DNA from: Treponema sp.
GTDB taxonomy: Bacteria > Spirochaetota > Spirochaetia > Treponematales > Treponemataceae
Direction: 5' to 3'
NCBI GenBank assembly: GCA_017392945.1
Contig: JAFOSK010000062.1
Location: 1 to 47,207, forward strand
Length of the DNA stretch: 47,207 bases
Position numbers and translations under genes: made by a program. Under the pieces are notes generated by a model. That model did no database searches, was not told where the DNA came from, and worked only from the letters and a program-made list of their open reading frames with translations. Shown piece after piece: positions 41,123-47,207 of this stretch (position 1 is its first letter; every line of letters begins with the position of its first letter).

Positions 41123-42346
41123 CTATCCGCGTATTTTTGAGTTCAGAGAATTAAGCTCGCTCTCTACGTCGGCACCGTTCCAGATTTGCCACAAAGTACC
41201 GCCAAATTCACTCCAGAACTTGCTCATGGCCGGAATAGAAGGCATTGGGAACGCAACGTCAAGCTGCTGCAGGAAACCTGTCATATAACGGCTTTCTACA
41301 CCAATGTTGATTGCAGGAAGAACGCCCGTAAGTTCAAAGCGCAGCTTCTGCATTTCCGGAGTAAGAAGAAAGTCTGCAAATTCTGCTGCCTCTTTTGGAT
41401 GCTTTGAATAGCTTGTTACAAACATACCTCGTGTACCGCTGAATGATGAGGCTGGTTTTGATTCTCCTGGAAGAGCCGGAAGCGGCGAAACACCAAAGTC
41501 AATTCCGGCATTTGTAAATGTGCTTATGTTCCACAGACCTGTAATATGCATTGCGGCATTTCCAGAAGAAAACATACCGTCACATGCAGAAGAACCAAGC
41601 TCAATTCCTTCCAGATTAAGCTGGGAGCGCAATGATTGGAACAGTTTTAACCCTCGTACAGCTGCCGGTGTATTCATGCAAGGGTTATTTGAGTCTGTCC
41701 CGTTTTCGCCGAAAAGCCGGTTTCCATCACCAGTTGTGAAAAGAATTGAATAGTAGCCGTTGGTAACATCCATTACAAATCCAAGTTGATTTTTATGCGT
41801 TCTGTTAAAATCTTGAACCCAGAGAATAAGATCATTCCACGTTTTTGGAACTTCAGATTCAGAAATCAGTTTTTTGTTGTAAAAAAGTGCATATGTTTCG
41901 GCGCAAGCTGGGTAGCCGTACATTTTTCCATTGTATGTAAGGGCTTTTGAACATGCGCCTAGTACTTTTCTAGAAACATCCTGCGGATTTTCGGTAGGCA
42001 AAACTAATTTTTTTGACACAAGAGTACCAAGGTTGTCGTGTGGAGAAGCAATGATGTCTGCACCTAGACCGGCAGGGCCGTCTTTTTCCAGCATTGGAAT
42101 TATGTCGTTAAGAGGCACGTGAATATAATCAATCTTTATGTTCGGATTTTTTTCCGAATAGATTTTTCCTGCTTGCTTAATAAAGTTATCTATACCGTTT
42201 TTAGTTTCCCATACACGAATGTGAATTTCTTTATCATTTTCTAGAACTTTTCCGCTTCTTCCTTTTGTACAGGAAATTAAAAGTACAGTCTGAATAAGAA
42301 TAAGGGAACATATAAAAATTTTGTTTATCATATTAAATCTTTTCAT
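41123..42346 (-). CDS. Sugar-type ABC solute-binding lipoprotein (orphan)
   Basis: The start at 42346 is chosen because GGAGG lies eight bases upstream; a longer reading from 42361 would begin inside that ribosome site. The 407-residue protein begins with a basic lead, a hydrophobic stretch and a lipobox (VLLISC), so it is a membrane-anchored lipoprotein. The body is a family 1 extracellular solute-binding protein: ADIIASPHDNLG, YGYPACAETYALFYNKKL, PKTWNDLI, and the late KPASSFSGTRGMFVTSYSKHP. Such proteins bind maltose-like sugars or other carbohydrates. No permease or ATPase genes are nearby. It starts 31 bp after the interrupted chemoreceptor gene, so they share a transcript. Confidence 0.9.
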   Translation of the reverse strand: MKRFNMINKIFICSLILIQTVLLISCTKGRSGKVLENDKEIHIRVWETKNGIDNFIKQAGKIYSEKNPNIKIDYIHVPLNDIIPMLEKDGPAGLGADIIASPHDNLGTLVSKKLVLPTENPQDVSRKVLGACSKALTYNGKMYGYPACAETYALFYNKKLISESEVPKTWNDLILWVQDFNRTHKNQLGFVMDVTNGYYSILFTTGDGNRLFGENGTDSNNPCMNTPAAVRGLKLFQSLRSQLNLEGIELGSSACDGMFSSGNAAMHITGLWNISTFTNAGIDFGVSPLPALPGESKPASSFSGTRGMFVTSYSKHPKEAAEFADFLLTPEMQKLRFELTGVLPAINIGVESRYMTGFLQQLDVAFPMPSIPAMSKFWSEFGGTLWQIWNGADVESELNSLNSKIRG

Positions 42347-42377
42347 TTTTATTTCCTCCATCGTAGATTAGAAAAAA

Positions 42378-44459
42378 TTAGACTTGGAACTGATCAACTT
42401 GATTTCCAATATCGTTGATAGATGCTGTCATCTTGTTGGAAATATCCGACAGAGAAGAGCCTGTATTCTTTATGACTTCTGCACCGTTTTCCATTTGTTC
42501 CATATTCTGTTTGAGATCAATTGTAGATGTCTGAAGATTTTGGATTTCCTTAAGAATAGATGCATTTCCTACTGACATTTCGTTTACGGCAGAAAGAACT
42601 ATCTGTGTACTGTCATTCATAGTAGAAAGAGACTGATTAATCCGTTCGGAACCCTTATGCTGTTCTTCCATTGCAGTCGAAATTTCGCGTACAAGGTAGT
42701 CGGTGGACTGAATTTCTTCGCTTACATTCTTGAAGGCAATTCTTGATTCGTTAGAGGAAATAATTATTTCCTTAATTGATTCCTGGATGTTTCCAAGTTG
42801 CTGACCGATCTCTTTTGACTGCGCTGTAGATGTTTCTGAAAGTTTACGGATTTCGTCGGCAACAACGCTGAATCCCTGTCCCGCATCACCCGCATGAGCT
42901 GCTTCGATTGCCGCGTTCATGGCAAGCAGGTTTGTCTGACTTGCAATTGCCTGAATTGTCTTGTTTGCGTTTTCAAGCATTTCTGACTGTGTGCCGATAA
43001 TTTCAATCTTCTTGCTCATGTCGTCTTGTTTAAGAACCCCGGTTTCTGCCTTTCGTTCCAATGTTTCAAAAGAATTAGCCATTTTTTCAACTGAAGCATT
43101 TACAGTGGCAATATTTTTAATCATTGCGGTAACGGCTTCGCTTGCAATCTTTACGCTTTATGATTGGTTCTCTACCATGTGTTCAAGTGATTCTATGTTT
43201 GAAGAAATTTCATGTACCGCAGTAGATGTTTGGTCTACGCTGGCAAACTGCTGGTTAGTTCCGTCTTGAGTGGATTTAATGTTTTTAAGAATCTCATTAA
43301 TTGAATCAAGACTTTCTTCTGTATTCTGATTCAAAAGAGAGCCTGCCCCGACAAGGGATTCTTTAGATTCCTTCATAACTTTGATGATAGTCTGAAGTTT
43401 TTCTGTAAACGTATTGAAACCTTCTACTAGTTCTGCAATTTCATAGTCCGCTTTTACCCGGATGCGTTGCGTTAAATCAGCCTTACCGGAAGCAATCTGT
43501 TTAATGCGGCTGCTTACTTCTTTCAGAGGAACAATACTTCTGGAAAGGAGGATACCGCTTAATCCGCCAAGTATAATCGAAATGATTGTTATAATAAGCA
43601 TTCGGTTAAGAATCATTCTAAGGATTGCAAGAGCCTGTGTTTTGTCTTGAATGATTCCCAAATGCCAGGTTCCGTGGTTGATAGAAATGTAAGAAAGAAA
43701 GTAGGGTTTTCCGTCCATAAAGAATGTTTCGAGACCTGATTCATTCTGAATCATTTTAATCTGGACTTCACGGAACTGACCAAAGCGGCTTTCTGGAGCA
43801 TATTTAGGGTCGTGAATATTGTTTTCGAGTTCTGATTTATTTTTGTAGTCAGCTCCAGCCATTTTATCACCGGAGTCATTGATAATAAAGATAAATCCGT
43901 CATAATCAAGTTCGATAGATGATGTAATTTTATTAGTAAAAGAGGCATCTGCCACGCCGGAAAGAACACCGATAACACTGCCACTATTACTGTAGAGAGG
44001 AGAGCTTATAACAACAACCATCTTCTGATAGCGGCGGTCGTATACGAGGTCAGAAATGGTGGATTTTCCGCCTAGGGCGGTTCCGTAATAGGCGCGGTCA
44101 CCAACCCATATATCATCTCCCTGAGTAGAATGAGCCATACCGTTGATATTACCGACTTCAAATGATTCAAAACCGATTCGCTTTGCTTCTGCCTGAAGAA
44201 GAGGTTTCTGCACATCCCAGTTCATTTGGCGGACATCATTGCGCTGGGCAATAGCTTCTACTTCACGGATGTAAGCGTCAATTGAAAGCTCAATAAGCTT
44301 ACCTGCGTCATCGCGGGATTTAGCCATTGTGCTGATAACCTGATTTGTCTGAACCTTATTCAAAAGATAGATTGAAAAAGAAGTTTGAAGTACACAAATA
44401 AGGACAACCAAAAGTGCAATTCTCGTGACAATATTAAAAGAGAGTGTGTTTGTTTTCAT
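42378..44459 (-). pseudogene. dCache methyl-accepting chemotaxis protein gene with one in-frame stop codon
   Basis: Read through, this is a 692-residue receptor: membrane helix 1 (about 10-31), dCache sensor (with GDRAYYGTALGG and a GVLSGVADAS strand), helix 2 (about 283-307), HAMP, and a signalling coiled coil with tip [24 protein letters not shown] at 43160-43158 (codon 434) falls at a position where the related receptor at 29671 has Ser; TCA to TAA is a single change. The frame is the same on both sides, with no indel. So the first 433 codons would give a receptor without the signalling tip. The distal 248 codons could begin at ATG 43124, but no good ribosome site is seen. AGGAGG supports the ATG at 44459. 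It could be a recent nonsense mutation, a sequencing error or read-through. Confidence 0.88.
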
Positions 44460-44562
44460 AAAGCCTCCTGAACTTTAAAAACTAAGCATGAGCGGCGAGC
44501 CTTACAAACTTTGATAACAAAATAACGCCGCAATCCAAAATGGACAGGAAAACATAATCTAC

Positions 44563-44592
44563 ATTATATTACAGTTTTTTATATTTCGAAAA
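44563..44592 (-). promoter_or_regulatory. Possible promoter of the interrupted chemoreceptor gene
   Basis: Minus-strand TATAAT at 44568-44563, with a TTTTCG-like -35 about 18 bp upstream. The leader would be about 95 nt. No sigma-28 element was found here, unlike at the other dCache receptor. Confidence 0.4.
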
Positions 44593-44659
44593 TTTTTATT
44601 ATGTTTATGTGTAAGATTTTTTTATAATGTATTGAAGAGTTGTAAATCAATTGAATAAA

Positions 44660-44693
44660 GAAAAAAAATGCCTTCCCATTACTGAGAAGGCAT
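44660..44693 (-). terminator. Intrinsic terminator, distal (after tail copy T4)
   Basis: ATGCCTTC/GAAGGCAT stem (44668-44693) with an inner C-G pair, followed in minus orientation by eight T residues. It ends the ppdK-side transcription before the chemoreceptor promoter. Confidence 0.9.
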
Positions 44694-44714
44694 TTAAAGC
44701 TACAAGTAAATTAA

Positions 44715-44839
44715 TTACTTGCTAGCTTTGATTACAGCCAGAACACTACGAAAACCTAGCGGTTTTCGTAACGAGTTTTGCTTTCGCAAAACTCGCTGCA
44801 TATTTACTTGCTTGCCTTAATAACAGCCTGAGCACCTGA
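44715..44839 (-). repeat. ppdK tail copies T4 and T3 with an 89-bp hairpin unit between
   Basis: In minus orientation, T3 (stop at 44806-44804) repeats the last codons of ppdK (Gln-Ala-Val-Ile-Lys-Ala-Ser-Lys-stop) with nine more bases of match upstream. It is followed by two hairpins (CGAGTTTTGC/GCAAAACTCG and TACGAAAACC/GGTTTTCGTA), and then T4, a tail reading LAVIKASK with stop at 44717-44715. The stop-to-stop distance is 89 bp, identical to the T1-T2 distance. No ppdK body precedes T3. Confidence 0.9.
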
Positions 44840-44844
44840 TTAAA

Positions 44845-44899
44845 ATCGAAAAGCCGTTAAGAAAAAGTTGCCTGCGGCAAGTTTTTTAGGCTTATCGAT
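44845..44899. repeat. Small palindromic element (copy 2)
   Basis: Begins ATCGAAAAGCCGTTAA and ends TTTTTTAGGCTTATCGAT, so its ends are inverted copies (ATCGA-x-AAGCC). Only the loop and upper stem differ from the copy in the Dabb gene at 2061-2111. It lies directly beside tail copy T3. Confidence 0.65.
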
Positions 44900-44985
44900 A
44901 AATCATCTCGCCGGATTTATCCGGCGGCAACCCGACAGGTTTGCTTTAGGTTCTACGAATAGTCGGCTCTGAGCGAGATTTATCG
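44896..44985. repeat. Second palindromic element next to copy 2
   Basis: CGATAAATC (44896-44904) and GATTTATCG (44977-44985) are perfect 9-bp inverted ends. Just inside are CTCGC and GCGAG, and further in a CGCCGGATTTATCCGGCG hairpin. The sequence is non-coding and GC-richer than its surroundings. It overlaps the right end of the neighbouring element by four bases. Confidence 0.55.
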
Positions 44986-44994
44986 AGCGAGTCA

Positions 44995-45030
44995 ATAAAA
45001 AAGGGTCCTCCACAAGTGTGAAGAACCCTT
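44995..45030 (-). terminator. Intrinsic terminator, proximal (after tail copy T2)
   Basis: AAGGGTcCTcCAC and its near-complement (45001-45030) form a stem with two mismatches; in minus orientation it is followed by TTTTATTG. It lies about 30 bp past the stop of tail copy T2 and is probably the native ppdK terminator. Confidence 0.85.
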
Positions 45031-45060
45031 TCATTCCGCTATTTTAAGATCATTCTAAAA

Positions 45061-45185
45061 TTACTTAGAAGCCTTAATAACAGCCTGAACACTACGAAAA
45101 CCTAGCGGTTTTCGTAACGAGTTTTGCTTTCGCAAAACTCGCTGCATATTTACTTGCTTGCTTTAATAACAGCCTGAGCACCTGC
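45061..45185 (-). repeat. ppdK tail copies T2 and T1 with an 89-bp hairpin unit between
   Basis: T1 is the present ppdK end (stop 45152-45150). The same two hairpins found at 44743-44803 follow, and then T2 repeats the codons Ala-Val-Ile-Lys-Ala-Ser-Lys-stop (stop 45063-45061). T1 spells Ala-Ser as GCA AGC, T2 as GCT TCT. The hairpin unit is almost identical to the one between T3 and T4. Confidence 0.93.
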
Positions 45186-47207
45186 CAATCTTGCTAAAGG
45201 TACGCGGAATGGTGAACAAGATACATAGTTCAAACCATAGCCGTAGCACAATGCGATAGATGCTGGGTCACCACCGTGTTCACCACAGATACCAAGGTGG
45301 AGGTCAGCTTTTACGCTGCGTCCCTTAGCTTCTGCGATTTCCATGAGGGCACCTGGACCATCTGGATCAAGTGTAGCAAATGGATCGTCTTCGAGTACGC
45401 GCTGGTCAAGGTAAGCGTTGATGAACTTACCGTAGTCGTCGCGGCTGAAGCCGAGTGTTGTCTGTGTAAGGTCGTTAGAACCGAATGAGAAGAAGTCAGC
45501 AACTGAAGCAACTTTGTCAGCTGAAAGTGCTGTGCGTGGGAATTCAACCATTGATCCGATCTGGAATGTGAGTGAAGTTCCAACTTCTTTGTTTACGTTA
45601 GCGATTACAGCTTCTGCCTGTCCACGGATCTGTTCAACTTCTTTGTAAGTTACAACGTTAGGAATCATGATGCGAACATCGTGTTTAACGCCTTCCTTGT
45701 CGAGCTGAGCAGTTGCGCGAGCGATAGCTTCAACCTGCATTTCGTAGATTTCTGGATATGTGATTGCAAGACGGCATCCGCGGTGTCCAAGCATTGGGTT
45801 GTGTTCGTCAAGAGCAGCAACTTTAACTGCAAGAGCATCTTTCTTTATGCCAAGTTTCTTTGCAAGAGCTTTGAGAGATTTTTCATCTTCAGCCTGGATA
45901 AATTCGTTAAGAGGTGGGTCCAAGAGACGAATTGTTACAGGGCGTCCTTCCATAGTCTTGATGATTTCGTAGAAGTCTTTCTGCTGGTAAGGAAGAATCT
46001 TAGCAAGATTTTCTTTGCGAGCTTCTGTAGATTCAGAAACGATCATCTTCTGGAAAGCTGTAAGTTTTGGTTCATCAAAGAACATGTGTTCTGTACGGCA
46101 AAGACCGATACCCATAGCACCAAAGCGGAATGCGTCTTTAGCGTTCTGTGGTGTATCACCGTTAGCAAGAACGTTGAATCCCTTAACTGTTTTGCCAGAA
46201 GCAGTTGTGCGAACAGAGTTAGCACGAACTTCATCAGCCCAACCAAGGAACTTTTCGAGGTCACCAGAGATAGCAGCTGGTTTTACAGCTACCTGACCTT
46301 CGTATACTTTACCTGTAGCACCGTCGATTGTAAGGAATGCACCCTTCTTGTATGCTTTTCCGTTTACAACGATTGTGTTAGCATCTTTGAATTTAACATC
46401 AGCACAACCACAAACACATGGAGTACCCATACCGCGAGCAACTACGGCAGCGTGTGATGTACGTCCACCAGTAGAAGTCAAGATACCCTGTGCAACAGCC
46501 ATACCTGCGATGTCATCTGGAGAAGTTTCTTTACGAACGAGGAGAACCTTCTTTCCGTCTTTTGCCCAAGCTTCTGCTTCGTCAGCTGTGAATACGATCT
46601 GTCCACAACCAGCTCCTGGAGAAGCGTTAAGACCAGCAGCGATTTCTGTAGCTTTCTTTACAGCGTCTTTGTCGAGCTGTGGAAGAAGAAGCTGGTTAAG
46701 CTGTTCTGGTTCTACGCGGAGAAGAGCCTGTTCTTTTGTGATAAGTCCTTCTGCTACCATGTCTACTGCCATCTTAACAGCAGCTGCACCTGTACGTTTA
46801 CCGTTGCGGCACTGGAGCATGTAGAGTTTACCTTCTTCAACAGTGAACTCCATGTCCTGCATATCGCGATAGTGCTTTTCGAGACGTTCGCGAATATTGT
46901 CAAGCTGTTCGTAAATTTTGGGATTTGCTTCTTTGAGCTGAGACAGTTTCTGAGGTGTGCGGATACCAGCAACAACGTCTTCACCCTGAGCGTTCATAAG
47001 ATATTCACCCATGAAGATTTTGTCACCGTTAGAAGGATCACGGCTGAAACATACACCAGTACCAGAAGTTTCACCCTTGTTTCCGAATACCATTGCCATA
47101 ACGGTAACAGCTGTTCCCTTAAGAGCTCCTTCTTTGATGTTGTTGAGTTCGCGATATTTGATAGCGCGGGGGTTCATCCAAGAACCGAATACTGCACCAA
47201 TTGCTGC
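45150..47207 (-). CDS. ppdK: Pyruvate, phosphate dikinase, C-terminal two-thirds (5' end outside window)
   Basis: The frame is open to the window edge, so the start lies beyond 47207; 685 residues are visible. They include the end of the nucleotide-binding region (SWMNPRAIKYRELNNI, GTGVCFSRDPSNG), the phosphohistidine domain with GGRTSHAAVVARGMG, and the PEP/pyruvate barrel with GIGLCRTEHMFFD, MLGHRGCRL, and the catalytic-Cys region LGICGEHGGDP near the end. The enzyme interconverts ATP, phosphate and pyruvate with AMP, diphosphate and PEP, a common PPi-linked glycolytic step in anaerobes. The tail AQAVIKASK is followed by repeated copies of itself, so the present stop may not be the ancestral one. 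Confidence 0.97.
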   Translation of the reverse strand, partial: AAIGAVFGSWMNPRAIKYRELNNIKEGALKGTAVTVMAMVFGNKGETSGTGVCFSRDPSNGDKIFMGEYLMNAQGEDVVAGIRTPQKLSQLKEANPKIYEQLDNIRERLEKHYRDMQDMEFTVEEGKLYMLQCRNGKRTGAAAVKMAVDMVAEGLITKEQALLRVEPEQLNQLLLPQLDKDAVKKATEIAAGLNASPGAGCGQIVFTADEAEAWAKDGKKVLLVRKETSPDDIAGMAVAQGILTSTGGRTSHAAVVARGMGTPCVCGCADVKFKDANTIVVNGKAYKKGAFLTIDGATGKVYEGQVAVKPAAISGDLEKFLGWADEVRANSVRTTASGKTVKGFNVLANGDTPQNAKDAFRFGAMGIGLCRTEHMFFDEPKLTAFQKMIVSESTEARKENLAKILPYQQKDFYEIIKTMEGRPVTIRLLDPPLNEFIQAEDEKSLKALAKKLGIKKDALAVKVAALDEHNPMLGHRGCRLAITYPEIYEMQVEAIARATAQLDKEGVKHDVRIMIPNVVTYKEVEQIRGQAEAVIANVNKEVGTSLTFQIGSMVEFPRTALSADKVASVADFFSFGSNDLTQTTLGFSRDDYGKFINAYLDQRVLEDDPFATLDPDGPGALMEIAEAKGRSVKADLHLGICGEHGGDPASIALCYGYGLNYVSCSPFRVPLARLAGAQAVIKASK

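Overview
The window reads as a chromosomal segment of a host-associated spirochaete, most likely a Treponema from a gut or rumen. This is inferred, not proven. The support is the mix of methyl-accepting chemotaxis receptors with dCache sensors, a complete [FeFe]-hydrogenase maturation set (HydE, HydF, HydG), pyruvate phosphate dikinase, a PTS enzyme I without a neighbouring HPr, a lipoprotein solute-binding protein, and moderately AT-rich DNA. No rRNA or tRNA gene, CRISPR array or transposase was seen.

Layout. 0-5.8 kb is an eroded accessory region: a GNAT gene tail, an alpha/beta-hydrolase remnant, a 5'-nucleotidase-like HAD gene, a small membrane protein, a Dabb-domain gene broken by a palindromic element, and two convergent acyltransferase-3 genes separated by a 4.5-copy array of a 113-bp structured repeat. 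5.8-11.6 kb (minus strand) is one operon: a soluble [FeFe]-hydrogenase fused to a chemoreceptor signalling domain, followed by hydG, hydF and hydE. 11.7-21.3 kb (plus strand) holds a methyltransferase-transglutaminase fusion, an outer-membrane protein, a minus-strand small RNA with a 12-codon ORF, then housekeeping genes (trmN6-like, ptsI, der, a MerR regulator, an Rsm22-like methyltransferase). 21.3-29.5 kb has a long-chain acyl-CoA synthetase, a large TPR/GGDEF protein with a poly-G tract upstream, a TetR regulator and a UPF0210 gene whose 3' end is repeated four times. 29.6-40.9 kb contains a chemoreceptor with a sigma-28-like promoter, a GNAT gene, an HD-GYP/GNAT fusion overlapping a DUF763 gene, an Rrf2 regulator, a SpoU methyltransferase, a MATE exporter, an MgtC-like protein and an AAC(3)-family acetyltransferase. 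41.1-47.2 kb (minus strand) has a second chemoreceptor interrupted by one in-frame stop, an orphan sugar-type binding lipoprotein, and the 3' two-thirds of ppdK, whose tail is also repeated.

How it works together. The strongest functional theme is sensing. Three chemoreceptors lie in 35 kb. One carries an H-cluster-type domain with no membrane segment, so it is a candidate cytoplasmic hydrogen or redox receptor, and the enzymes that would build its cofactor are in the same operon. Cyclic-di-GMP synthesis (GGDEF with an RxxD site) and breakdown (HD-GYP) proteins are also present.

The most unusual structural theme is at gene ends. Two unrelated genes, the UPF0210 gene and ppdK, are each followed by short hairpin-bearing units (142/140 bp and 89 bp) that end in another copy of that gene's own C-terminal codons plus a stop. 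The copies differ by synonymous changes, including Ser codons of different families. This looks like small elements that insert at gene 3' ends and restore the tail. At least two further small palindromic element types occur nearby. Several genes also have a -10 box 6-8 nt before ATG and no Shine-Dalgarno, suggesting leaderless mRNAs.
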